Assembly: GCA_963678675.1 (NCBI GenBank)
Contig: OY783198.1
Coordinates: 20,880,684 to 20,944,683, forward strand
From: Xiphydria camelus
Taxonomy: Eukaryota > Arthropoda > Insecta > Hymenoptera > Xiphydriidae
DNA: 64,000 nt
Reading direction: 5' to 3'
Shown one piece after another: positions 53,889 to 64,000 of this stretch. How positions within the stretch are numbered: the first letter of the stretch is position 1; each line of letters opens with the position of its first letter. The notes under the pieces are model-generated. The model was not told the origin of the DNA. It ran no database searches and saw only the letters and a list, made by a program, of their open reading frames with translations. Position numbers and translations under genes: made by a program.

Positions 53889-53894
53889 AATAAA
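53889..53894 (+). terminator. Candidate polyadenylation signal of ERLEC1
   Basis: AATAAA lies 425 bases after the ERLEC1 stop codon and before the convergent TOM40-like gene. A few other AT-rich hexamers occur nearby, so the assignment is positional. Confidence 0.4.
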
Positions 53895-54009
53895 GTGATA
53901 AAATGTTAAGCATAAATTTCGTTCCTTTATGATTACAAGATATATATATTATATGATACAATAATTTATAAGTTACAAAATAATACAACGCGCGTGTACG
54001 GGAGAATCG

Positions 54010-54978
54010 TTATGAGATATTAAGACCAACTCCCAATCGAAACTGCTGTTTATTGTGGTTGAGAATACCACTGATTACCAATGAGGATTCAGGTATGGGA
54101 TACAGTTTTTTCTCGAATACACCGCCAATAGTAGACTCTGAATTAACGATCCCTCTGAAGACCATGTCCGCGTGTGGAACGTCGAACTGATAAATTATCG
54201 TACCGACGGATTCGTGGGTTCTCACGTTAGTTTCTAACTCTACTCCAAGCTGCAGCTGAGAGCTGGCTTTGTGGTGATAGCAGACGTGAAGACCCGCTTC
54301 ACCTAGCGTAGCGGACAGCGTCGAAATTCCCGTGCTGTATCTAAAAGCAGCGCACATGACCGTTTGTTGCACTCCGGGAATCTTCGAGCCGCGTAAGCAC
54401 GCAATTTCTGCACCGAGCGCTATTCTCGATGTGATGGATTGCAGAAAGTGGAGAACGAGCGTGCCTTCTTGCTTCATAAGGTACGGATTGGCTAAGGTCA
54501 GTGATATCGTGGAATTGTCGGATCGGTATTCCAAAGTCGAACTGCAAGCTTTGAATTTATTATCGGCTATTTGCGCGGAGAATTTCGTTCTGAATCTGCA
54601 TCCAAGAGTGTGTATAAAATTGGCAGTCATGTTTCCATTGGGCATTATGTCACCCATGACCACAGGGTATTTTTCGTGTAGTCCTACGCTCTTGGTCCCC
54701 ACGTATAACGCTCCAAATTTATATCCCGAAGGAGTTACGGAACTCAGTGTAATCGTATGTGACGTATTGAAGTGGTTACTTAATATTTTTCGGACTATCA
54801 GTCTCGCGCCTTCAAAGTTTCGCGGATAAATATCCTTGAATTTCTTGTGAATGTCTTCGAAGCTCCCCGGATTTCCCGGCTGCGAACCCTTGGGACAGGG
54901 GATGCAAGGGGGATCTGAATTGTGATCGCAGGGGCATGATTGGATTTTGGATTTTGACGTTGCGTGTACGATACCCAT
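54010..54978 (-). CDS. Tom40: TOM40-like mitochondrial import channel, single exon
   Basis: TOM40 is the beta-barrel pore of the mitochondrial outer-membrane translocase. The open frame runs uninterrupted for 322 residues from ATG at 54976-54978 to TAA at 54010-54012. Family blocks appear in order: GSFEDIHKKFKDIYPRNFEG, LSNHFNTSHTITL, TPSGYKFGALYVGTK, VVMGDIMPNGNMTANFIHTL, LVLHFLQSITSRIALGAEIA, ATLGEAGLHVCYHHKAS, QLQLGVELETN and a barrel end QFRLGVGLNIS. These belong to the eukaryotic porin fold (19 strands in TOM40). The N-terminal 35 residues are short, cysteine-rich (CPCDHNSDPPCIPCP) and unlike canonical insect TOM40. The lack of introns and the divergence suggest a retrotransposed paralogue, comparable to the fly tomboy40, but the canonical copy is not in this window. 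It converges on ERLEC1, with stop codons 545 bp apart. Confidence 0.93.
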   Translation of the reverse strand: MGIVHATSKSKIQSCPCDHNSDPPCIPCPKGSQPGNPGSFEDIHKKFKDIYPRNFEGARLIVRKILSNHFNTSHTITLSSVTPSGYKFGALYVGTKSVGLHEKYPVVMGDIMPNGNMTANFIHTLGCRFRTKFSAQIADNKFKACSSTLEYRSDNSTISLTLANPYLMKQEGTLVLHFLQSITSRIALGAEIACLRGSKIPGVQQTVMCAAFRYSTGISTLSATLGEAGLHVCYHHKASSQLQLGVELETNVRTHESVGTIIYQFDVPHADMVFRGIVNSESTIGGVFEKKLYPIPESSLVISGILNHNKQQFRLGVGLNIS

Positions 54979-56547
54979 TTCTTGACTTTTTATTTAGAGA
55001 TTTATCTGGCCGACTTCGCGCTCTTCTTCTGAACATATTAAATTCGATATGGCAAGCGAAAGTCATTTTTCAGTATTAATACAGACAGTTGTACTCATTT
55101 TGATTAATGACAGAATAATCGTCGTCAAATGTCAAAGTCAAAATGTCTTGCGTAAAACAACGTTTGAATTTGGTCGCGAAGATTAAACGCGGGGAAAGAT
55201 ATGATTCAAATGTAAACATAAATTGCTGCTATTTTAAAAGCAATCAGAGTCGTCTAAGTCATTTTAATCAATTAAAATAATACACTTATTATTCAATGTG
55301 TCGAAGTGCAATGGAAAAGATTTTCCACATGATTTAGTCTCCTAATTGACACATCGCATCATTACCGACCTAGCAAACGTTCCTTTCCTCTACGTAGTTG
55401 GTGCTTTGGCAGACGATGTCGCGTGTATCGCAGATGTTGCTTTCGTTCTTTCGTTCCACATTTCTAAGGAACTTACACCTTTTGCCGCCAGATGGATTTG
55501 ATCTCATAATCTATCTTATTATACTGAAATAGTTTATCGTAACTAAAAAGTAATCTGCTTTGAAAAAATAGTTAGTCCTCATTTCATTTGATTCTAAATC
55601 GATTGTTCTATTTTTTAATTACAATTTGCGGTATAGTTTATATTTCGTTATTGAATTGTATTCGTTTGAAAATAACAGAACTTTCTCATGAGTAGTCCAA
55701 AATGTGCAAATTTCTATATATAACGGAAACGTTGATTATAACTTGGAAGTGTGTGCTAGTGATGGCACAGCTGAACATTGATCGCTAACGTATAGATATA
55801 TGGCAGATCTGCTCAGTGGGTGTTGTCACGTGGTCGCTTCAAGTAGCTTGTGTTCGGCTCCCGATCGCGCGTGCAAGCTGGGGTAACATATGTTTACCTT
55901 GGATCTGCGCGCCTGCACGGTTGAGTCTTCACGTCGCTCCTCGAACTACCGCGATTTCCAAATTGGGGGGCAAATCGAATAGGTCAGACGAGGTAATTGT
56001 CGCTTCCATATACAGGCACTGCAGAAGCAGTATGCCCTGTTTTTTCTCTACTCCTTTCTTTTAACCCTTTCTGCCCAGTTTAGAGGCGTGATGGGTCTCC
56101 GAACCGGATTTATGGTAACAGGTATTAAAGAGGATTATCACATAAGGAATTCCAGTCGGAAATGGATCGTTCATTGACATTCATCGACTGTAAATTTCTG
56201 ACTGGGAAAGATTATACTTCATTACACACACAATAGAATGATCATTTATTTAGGTATATTACCAAGATGGTATCTGTCTGTTTATGATTTATGACAGTAG
56301 ATCGGTATAGAAAGTACACAGTCGCTTGAGGTGACACTGATTCTGAAGAACAAATTTGTTAAGACCATCTATTTAAAAAGTTATATGAAAAATACTCTTT
56401 TTGTAGTTTACATGCATTTACCTCTACAATAAATTTGTAAGGAAGCTACAGTAGTACGATAAAATTGGGCAGTATAATTTACAAGTCTAACTAAGTATAT
56501 CGTATAGCAAAGGCACTTCTTATTCGTAAAGAGTTTCGGACCGTATG
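54979..56547. other. Intergenic stretch between IFT43 and the TOM40-like gene
   Basis: It must contain the promoter of the TOM40-like gene on one side and the IFT43 3' UTR on the other (both minus strand). The plus-strand open frame 55816-56064 has no recognisable content. No repeat with clear ends was seen. Confidence 0.45.
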
Positions 56548-57676
56548 TTACGAATCGACGTTCTTCTGCGCTTCGCTATTGATTTCGGAGGCGATTTGAG
56601 TAAATAGTTGGTCCCAATTCCACACCTCATCCTCCTCCCTTACCAATTTATCGGGATACAGTTTTTCCGTAAGGAGGGACAGATTAACGCCGTCCAATGT
56701 CGTGAATGCGGAGTTTTTTAATAGGTCAGAGTCTAATTCTTTATAAGCCGCAACGCGATTCACGTCGACTCTGAAACACGGCACATCTATCAGTACATAT
56801 ATCATCATCCCCATCATTACATAACTTCTTTAAAAATGTATTGAAACTTACGAAGGAGCACTGGCCACTTCGGATGAGACGTTGTCCTCCTGAATTTCGT
56901 CCAAGTCCGGTATGATTGGGATATCTGCACCAACGAAAAAAAATTAATATACCAAGTAAATAAAAATAAAACGATGAATCTCACTTATACCCACCGTCTT
57001 CGGGTTCATCCTTTTCCGACCCGTGAAAGCGTTCCCTGAGAAAAAGCCTATCAGTGACCGTAAACTTCTCGTTCTTTATCTCTACTCGACGTACTCACTG
57101 TTCAATGATATTCATAGACGCCTTCGATCTGGAAGAAAAAATAAATTTGAGTAACCATTATCAGGTACATGTGCGAGTGTTCGTATTCGCGTGTATGTCA
57201 CGACCATTGAAGAATAACTTGTGATTTAAAAAAATCCCGAATTACGTACTTCCCGCTCTTCAATTCGTCGCCCCATCCGGTCTTCCTGGAGCGAGGAGGT
57301 GCGACAGGACCGGCGGTCGTCCGAAGAGATCTGTCCGATGACAGGGAAGCTGGGCTGTCCAATATATCGTCATCGGATTTCGATTCATCTTGCGCGGTGC
57401 TCTGACCCGCTCGCCTGCCGAGTCTAGGTATGAGCTACGAACATCAACAACTTTGAATAATTAACGCATCCGGTGGCACGGCATTCCCGAATAGTTATCA
57501 ATTATTGCGCGACGTTCGAAAAGCGCGTTCTCCGCGTCATTCGTCGTTCGCGTATCAACTGTATATCGCCGAAGTCACAAAGCGTCCCGGATCTCCCGCG
57601 TAGAAATCTTTGGAACGCTTCACCACTGTCGCTCCACCTTTTTGGTAGTGATCTCCAGATCAGCGCCCCAATCCAT
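56548..57676 (-). CDS. IFT43: Intraflagellar transport protein 43, 6 coding exons
   Basis: IFT43 is a small subunit of the IFT-A complex, needed for retrograde transport in cilia; in insects it would serve sensory neurons. Exons in transcript order: 57638-57676, 57250-57434, 57099-57128, 56995-57035, 56852-56924, 56548-56770, in phase, giving 196 residues (human 208). Visible family blocks are GRRAGQS, TGWGDEL, DIPIIPDLDEIQE, VAAYKELDSDLLKN, AFTTLDGVNLSLLTEKLYP and EVWNWDQLFTQIASEI. The first exon (MDWGADLEITTKK) is only 13 codons with a modest donor (GTGGAG), so it is the least certain part. Exon 2 was started after TTCGTAG because the alternative AG 11 bases further on breaks frame with exon 1. 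Exons 3 and 4 are only 30 and 41 bp. Confidence 0.9.
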
Positions 57677-58381
57677 AGCACGCGAGGAGGCGGCGATTCG
57701 AGCGGTTCCTCCGTACTTCGAGATACAAACGAGCGATACCGAGGGAACGTCCGAAATTACGAGCTTTGTTTGCAAGCAGTATCCATGGCAACTGACTGCG
57801 TTGTCCTGGGAACCAGCGGCGTACCTTGACCGTCGCCGTTCTCTCGTCCCTCTCTTTTTCCCTCGGATTTCTCGCTTCATCCGTGTGGAGATCCTCTCAC
57901 TCCTTGCTTCTGACTCACTAGACTTTCTCGAGTTAAACCGGTTTCAGGCTCGCGGTAAAAACAGAGGCTTCGATGAAGCCGCGTACACACTGACTCCTCG
58001 CGCTGTCGGGGAAGGTGTTTTTATCGTTTTACGAGTTTCGACACTCTGCATCGCGCGGTAGTCATCGAGTCTTCGAAAGAGTTATTGATGTGTACGATGC
58101 ATAAAAACAGACGTTTATTTCTTCGTACACTGGTGTATATACGTCTAACTTACAGTAAGATCGTTAAGAGTGGCGATTAATCATTGAGTCTAATAATTTA
58201 ATAATAAGTTACCATCGTGCTAATTCTATATTAGGTGTATAGTACGTCACAATAAAAGATAACTGCTGGAAGGATGCACTCGGCTCCCCTTCATTTATAG
58301 AAGGTACTCGCCCTTGTTCGGAATATCTTCGTCATTATCGTAGATAGCTTTTATTGTCGCGTATGGTAATAAACTTGTACT
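57677..58381. other. Short intergenic stretch between isthmin-like gene and IFT43
   Basis: About 700 bp. It should hold the IFT43 promoter and 5' UTR (57677 upward) and the isthmin-like 3' UTR (58381 downward), both for minus-strand genes. No independent exon was seen. Confidence 0.45.
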
Positions 58382-61300
58382 TCAGTAGTATTTTGTATTG
58401 TCTATTTGGCGTTGATATTCTTCGTCATCCGGGTTAGCTTTGCAGAGATTATCGTTGTTCGGCGGTCGCACTTTGTTGAACCTGGAGCAGACGGAAGAGA
58501 ACAAAATAAGCAAAGATACTCTTATTTGAATCATTCTTCGTGTTTATCCGAAAATTGCGCTTCTCAGCCGACGCGCCTACCTGGAAAAATCTCCTTTGCA
58601 AAGTCTCCAAGGCAACACGTCGATCCTCTCGTGAAGAATCGCGGACACTTCCGGGCTAACGAAATTCGGCGTACCCGCGCCAGAACCTCTGGTGAGCAGT
58701 CTCCTTCTCCTGTCGTAGCAGCAGTGTTGAGCCGCCGCGCTTCCGCTTCCTTGAGCCAGCAACGAGCGCACGCAGTAAGACGCTCCCGGCTTGTAGACGT
58801 CGAGCCTCTCCGAGTCACCGCTCACGTCTCTCCACCGGAAGTGTTTCTGCAGTTTCTCGTCCCAAATTTTGTCGTCGTAGAAAATACTGCTTGGGTAGTG
58901 GCAGGGACACGCCGGCAAGGATACCAGAGGTCCTGCGGCGGGGCATAAACACTCGTTAGGATACGATTTGATTAACGGTTCGCCTGGAATTACATAATTC
59001 TCGAATTCCGAGCCTAATCATTTGATAGCGTTTAGAGGATAAACAAGCTTCTCATTTAATGGTATTAACTGTTTAAAATAATTATTGGTTTAATAGTAAT
59101 CATTAATTCCTATTAAATAATTATTCATTTTGATTAATAATCATTTGTTTTGACTAATTGTTGATTGGTTTATTAATTATTATTAATTTCTGTTAAATAA
59201 TTATTAATTTTCGGAGTATATCTCTCACCCAGAAAAGCTTCCTCGAGCTTGTCCTTGAAATCCAGCCATTTCTGGCAAAGATCCTCCTGCGGAGAGTCTT
59301 CAAAGTCCAGATTCTGCAGCAGTCGCCGATTGTTCTCCGCGCTGCTGTTCCTCAGCGTCTGAAAGAGCCTCGACAGAAGCGCCACGAGGCTTTCGTGAAG
59401 GGCTATCTGCTCGTCGATCGGCATGTAAACGGAAGACAGTAGCGCACTGTCCACGAAGTCGCCCCTGCTGGTGGTCGCCTGGTCGCTCGTGCTAGGGTTC
59501 ATCCAGGCGGAAACACTGGGGTCCTCGAACACGTTCTCGTAGTCATAGCGATAGCCGCTCTTGTAGAAATCTCCGACGGAGACTTCCAGTTCCGTGCCGG
59601 AGTTACCGCTTTCGGGCTTCGAGTCGTTCGCCGTCGAGCCTCCACCCGGAAGGGTCTTCAGCTTTCTCAGGATGGACGAGCGCTCGTCGGAGTCCGACTC
59701 CGGATTCTCCTCGGAAATATCTTTCTTTCCCGTTTCATTCGAATTTGCTGTTTCCGTTTTATCGCGACTCGGCTTTCGCTCGTCGTCCGGCGAAGCTTTT
59801 CTCGTTCCATTCCTCCCCCTCGCGTTTCTCACCCCCGCGACTTCACCCGGGAGGCTGTCCTTCTCTCGCGATTTCGGATACACCTTTGCCACCAGTAAAT
59901 CGGTGATCTTCAATCGCGGTTTCGCTGCCGTCTCTCCCAAGATATCGCCGACCTTCCTGGAGACTATCGCTCGCTCCAGGACCGTCGCCGCGCCCGCGAC
60001 CGCGCCGTCGTTCCTCTTCGGCGACGAGTTCAAGATTCGTCGGCCGAGCAGCTCCAGCGTGCGATTCCTCACGAGAATCTGCTTCTCGAAGTTTCGCCGC
60101 TCCTGGATCTGCTGGCTCTTCTTCGCCCGACGCTGACCGCGCGGGCAGGTCGCGCCGTTGTTTCTGCATCGACCCCGTCGACGGTGATGATGCTTCGCGT
60201 GCCTCGTAGGAGTCGGCAGTCCCTTATCCCCCGCAATGCTCTCGCGCCGCCTCCTTGAGTCTATCGTTCCCGAAGGGGGCGCCGGTAATGTCAACGTCGT
60301 TCCGAACAGCTTCTCCCGAGGAATTCGCCGCGAGAGGAAATTGGTTTTCTGCAAACGGAAGGACGTTTGTAGGAAGCAGTCTTCTGCCGGCAAAAAATCA
60401 TTCTTAGGGATCTCTGTTAGTAATCACACGAGGTAACCGTCCCGGTAGCCGGACAGCTAAGCCCTGTATCTGATTAGCCATACAAATTCATGCAGCAGAT
60501 TTTACTCGTATCACAGGGCTTTTACCAGTGACACTTCCTGCATATATCTTTAATTTATTGAAGATTTTTTTTTCACTAGTAGTTCCTTTTTATTCTATTG
60601 AATAATTTAAATTATACTCAAATATCTAGGATGCTCGGGAAAAAGAGTACAAGTCAGAAAATGGTATTGCTCAGAAAAAACCTTTATTTGTTTATATTGA
60701 AACACAAACCGTTGAAAAAATGTATAAAATGAAAATAACACTTCTCATAAGAACCGTTAAATGCATGTAGCACACAAATATCTCTAGGAAAGTAGAAGAA
60801 AATTGTAGAAGTGTTTTGGTAGGCGACACTTTGACTTATACTCTTTTTCCCGGGCATCCTAGATATGTCCGGCTATTAGGACGTGTCCTGCTATTGGAAC
60901 AGTTGCCTCAGTGCCATTCTCATCGTCATATTCCACATATGACATAGAAATTGTATTTCTAAATATCGCGTAAACGTACGCGTCGGCCGTTAGAGCGTTC
61001 CGAAGGTCAATCCATAACGCGTATACGTTAGAGAGTGCGCTGCTCCGATGGACGACGCGTGGTTAGATTAATTTTTCTTGTCCTAACGTGTTCAGGCGGC
61101 TCGTCAGCCCGTGCTCAAAGAGTTACGAGCGCGTATACGGACACCTATACGCATGTAGGAACATACGTACAAGGAGCAATCGGGTCGATTCGATACCGGT
61201 AGCCGCTCGTGAGGCACACCGCGCCGCGAGTCCGATCGACCGCCTGCGGGATGAGAATCGGGATGAGGATGCGAAGGGACGGTACGAGATGGAATGGAAC

Positions 61301-62261
61301 GGGACGGACTCGACGGTGTGCGCGAGAGATGGAATATCTCTACTTCTGAGGAGCCGCGTGCGGCGAGATCGTTTTCCGTTCAATGGCGTAGCCGCTCCAG
61401 TGGCGGCTGGAAGTGGGGCGTAACGAAAAATTCTCCCGGAGTCTTCTACGACGATATTGCGTTCCGGATCTCGCGCTGTGCTGTCGATCGAAGCGCTATC
61501 GGTGCGCGGTGAGCGAAGAATCGTCGTCGTATGAAATATAATCGGAGACGCAAAAGGGAAATATCTTTTGGAAAGAAGCGAGACACTTGTTATCTCGATG
61601 ATAAACGAGATATTTCCAAAAAAAAGTGTTACTTTTATCTCTACTTGCTCTTAATTATTTTTAAGTTTATAAGTTCTAAATACGATCAATTTTTTACAGC
61701 AAATTATAATACTTAAACTATCGTTCAATTCGAACAAAGAGTGATAAATCGTGCGTTTCTCTCCGAAGAGGCAAAGATTTTCTACCAGAAGGAACGTATC
61801 TCGGAATGTAGGAGATTCTCCACAGACGGCGGAGCGTGTCGAGTGGAAAGTTCGTCGGCATTGTTCGCCTCTTCCATCGACCCGTATCCTCGGTATCGCG
61901 CGGCAGGTGGCGGCGCATCAAAGGCGCGTCGCAAATCTCCCGGGACTCCCCTTTTCTCGGGTCCCGCCGAGATTACTCTCGCCTCGGAAACTCGCGGCGC
62001 ACCGCGATGCTCCCGTATAAATTTGGAGCGCGCGGTCCCTCCTCCCCGGCCGCGCGGGTTCCTACTTTTCACCGATGCCGATTCCCGTCGTGCACGGTGA
62101 AAGTGCGCGTTTTTTAGAAATCTAGTTCCGCGTCGGAAAAATTGTCCATCGGACGTGGCGCGGGCGCGAGAGACGCTTACCTGATCGAAATCGTCATCGG
62201 CGACAGCGACGACGAGGATGGAGCATAGGACGCACGCACAAATCACGCAAATCCTTCTCAT
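58382..62261 (-). CDS. ISM: Isthmin-like secreted AMOP-domain protein, 4 coding exons, no TSP1 repeat seen
   Basis: Isthmins are secreted signalling proteins with a thrombospondin type-1 repeat followed by an AMOP domain. Exons in transcript order: 62181-62261, 59229-60411, 58581-58983, 58382-58481, in phase, giving 588 residues. Exon 1 encodes a signal peptide (MRRICVICACVLCSILVVAV, cleavage near residue 21). Exon 2 encodes a ~390-residue region that is very basic early (HAKHHHRRRGRCR) and low-complexity, Ser/Glu-rich later, with little cysteine. The C-terminal AMOP domain (residues ~403-575) is clear: DLCQKWLDFKDKL, PACPCHYPSSIFYDD, HFRWRDVSG, VYKPGASYCVRSLLAQ, AAQHCCYDRRRRLLTRG, GAGTPNFVS, DVLPWRLCKGDFSR and RPPNNDNLCKANPDDEEYQR. 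No WxxC/CSxTCG pattern of a TSP1 repeat occurs in these exons. An exon skipped within the 1.8-kb first intron cannot be fully excluded. The exon 2 start (ATC after ACAGAG) was chosen to keep phase with exon 1. Confidence 0.85.
59085..59215. repeat. Degenerate AT-rich tandem duplication in an isthmin-like intron
   Basis: Two diverged direct copies about 75 bp apart share TATTAAATAATTATTNATTTT-like and ATTGGTTTAATAGTAATCAT / ATTGGTTTATTAATTATTAT blocks. The stretch is almost pure A+T in an otherwise mixed region and lies in the intron before the AMOP exon. Confidence 0.5.
60629..60859. mobile_element. TA-flanked MITE in the first intron of the isthmin-like gene
   Basis: The left end GGATGCTCGGGAAAAAGAGT and the reverse complement of the right end (ACTCTTTTTCCCGGGCATCC) match over ~30 bp, with TA at 60627-60628 and 60860-60861. 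The flanks extend the symmetry (ATATCTA / TAGATAT). Length is 231 bp with no coding capacity. It is a third distinct TA-type MITE family in the window. Confidence 0.75.
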
Positions 62262-64000
62262 TTTCCCCTCAATCTCCGTACGCAGCGAACATCGGAACGT
62301 GCAGCGAAGAGTTCGTATCCTCGAGTCGTCCTGTCCTCCGACACGGAATTGCGCACTGCGTTGAACTCTCCTCCCCGTTATCCCGCGCGCGTGTCATTCG
62401 ACCGAGGAATAAATCGACTTGGTCGTCGATCCCGTTCGAAGATTTTTCCGCGATTTTCCGGTCGTCCGAGATGAACGCTCCGTTATCCCCGGACGCACGT
62501 GCGGCCCCGCGAACGCGCGATATTTTCGCTCCCCCTCGTTCCAGCTCTCTTCGTCGCTCGGTCCTTTCTCTCCTCCTTTCTCCCTGTGTTTATATCTTCC
62601 TCTCTCTCTCTCTTTCTCCTTCCCATATAACTACGTCACGCGCGCACGATTACTCGCGGAATCGACGAACGAACACGTGCCGCACACCTCGCTATCGCAC
62701 TTCTCTTCTTCTCGCACGGGTCTCGCAGGCGTCAGAGGACACGCGTCCCGCGACACGGCGGCGGCGGCGGCGGCGACAACAGCGACGACGATGACGACGA
62801 CGACGACGACGACGATGACGACTGCGACTATGCGACAACGTCGGGTCAACAGGAAGACAACACGGAATCCGGCGTGCTCCGTTCAAGGGCCCACCGCTCA
62901 CTATATGTATAGTTGTGAACTGGTGAAGTTCCGTCTCTCTCGCTGTGTAATAGCCGCGGCGGTGTGGTAGTGGAGGACCGAGGAGGTAGCGCGTTGCGGT
63001 GGATGACAGAACACTACGTCATTGTACAGCTCTTGCGTACGGCATACGGCCTAGGGCCCCGGCCTTTTCCTTCTCTCGTTCCGAGGTCTCCGGGGGCCGG
63101 GGGCCCGTCGAACCTTATTAGAGGGACGAGGAGAGCCCCCTGCGTTATCTCTTTCTAAATATTAACACTCCTCCCTCGTCCCCACCCGTCCTGACCGTCC
63201 CCTCCAGTCCCGGAAACCCCCGATCAAGCGTTGCCCTCTCGAGGTTCGTGTACCTTTGGCGGAATTCGTTCTTATTGTCCCTCCCTTCCGAGCCTCCGAG
63301 TCGTGCCTTTTCACAAACGCCGACGCGACCCTCGCTCGATATACCGGCGGCGGCGCGTACCTGCCGCCGGTTTTCTCGAGCCACGGAGGCATCGTCGCGG
63401 CTCGCGGGAGGACACTTTTTTCCTCAAAGGGAGCGGAGAGTCGCGTCGACGCGCGAAAATCGGCCGCGACGACGGCGGGAAAGCTGTTATATCGCGGAGC
63501 GTCCAGTCTCCCGCGCGATTATCGTGGGAGGCGGTGAATGTGGACCCTGCGGATTTTTTTTAGAATTCTATTTCAAACATTATATCCGCGCAAATTAGAA
63601 TGTTGACTGTCGGTTCTCGACATTCCCAATTACAAAAAATACCTAGGACGCGTCTGTTCTATTCTTCGAGAGATTTCGAAACCACAGAATTTCACGAAAA
63701 ACAGAGGACGAATCGTCGCGCGCAGTTTCCTTGTACGCTAGAAATAAGCGCGACGAAAATGCGAGAACCGAGGCTGTGTTTTTGCGACGCGGGAATATCG
63801 ATAAATTCTGCCCCACGGTATTTTGGCTATTTGGCAAGGAGCTCCGATTTACGAGCGCACGGCTGTGCGTTTTGAAATTCATCGCCGGTGTACAGCGATC
63901 GCACGTTTGTTTCTACAGACGCGTTTGATTAATAATCGCGTCGGTGTTTGAAGTACGAAATTATTTAAATACAGGGGTATTGATATTCCTCGATATTTCC
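62262..64000. other. CpG-rich upstream flank of the isthmin-like gene
   Basis: The sequence upstream of the signal-peptide exon is strongly CpG-rich to about 63540, with C/T tracts (CT repeats near 62602-62614), consistent with a promoter and 5' UTR for the minus-strand gene. Long overlapping open frames on all strands are expected in such stop-poor DNA; none resembles a known protein. The last 400 bases return to mixed composition with nothing recognised. Confidence 0.45.
62756..62835. repeat. CGG and ACG/ATG trinucleotide microsatellite
   Basis: A run of CGG units followed by ACG, ATG and AGC units spans about 80 bp in the CpG-rich flank about 500 bp upstream of the isthmin-like start. It is likely length-polymorphic. 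Confidence 0.85.

Noticed and set aside
61000..64000. Many 60-180-codon frames on both strands
   Set aside because: They overlap each other in several frames within CpG-rich promoter DNA where stops are rare; one overlaps the true signal-peptide exon of the isthmin-like gene.

Overview
The window is eukaryotic: every recognisable gene is split by short GT..AG introns, and the protein families are animal ones (Unkempt, DPH7, CDK2AP1, ERLEC1, TOM40, IFT43, isthmin). The compact introns, the alternation of AT-rich and CpG-rich stretches, and numerous small TA-flanked inverted-repeat elements suggest a hymenopteran insect, probably an ant. The species assignment is inference. No prokaryotic system, CRISPR array, rRNA gene or convincing tRNA gene is visible.

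Layout. (1) 1-800: a palindromic Tc1/mariner-superfamily remnant and an unclassified repeat. (2) 801-14.4 kb: the Unkempt gene (unk) on the minus strand, 12 coding exons at 5552-12717, with an AT-rich downstream flank and a CpG-rich promoter flank. (3) 17.98-24.30 kb: a 14-exon minus-strand gene for a predicted 1255-residue multi-pass membrane protein that I could not assign to a named family. (4) 24.3-46.6 kb: a 22-kb stretch without a recognisable gene but rich in short elements: five MITE-like elements at 28.9, 29.6, 36.1, 37.0 and 37.9 kb, a near-perfect 286-bp palindrome at 33.4 kb, a 940-bp element with TAA target duplications and internal 172-bp tandem copies at 39.5 kb, and a 145-bp CT microsatellite. 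(5) 46.6-58 kb: a compact housekeeping cluster: DPH7 (-), CDK2AP1 (-), ERLEC1 (+), a single-exon TOM40-like gene (-) and IFT43 (-). CDK2AP1 and ERLEC1 are head to head and probably share a promoter; ERLEC1 and the TOM40-like gene are tail to tail. (6) 58.4-62.3 kb: a secreted isthmin-like AMOP-domain gene (-) followed by a CpG-rich flank.

The genes are not an operon or a single pathway. Their products act separately: RNA binding (Unkempt), diphthamide synthesis (DPH7), chromatin or cell-cycle regulation (CDK2AP1), ER glycoprotein quality control (ERLEC1), mitochondrial import (TOM40-like), ciliary transport (IFT43) and extracellular signalling (isthmin). Exon models were built by hand from splice signals, reading-frame continuity and remembered family sequence, so terminal UTRs and some small first exons are approximate. 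The items most worth following are the intronless divergent TOM40 paralogue, the isthmin without a thrombospondin repeat, the unassigned membrane protein and the large palindrome.
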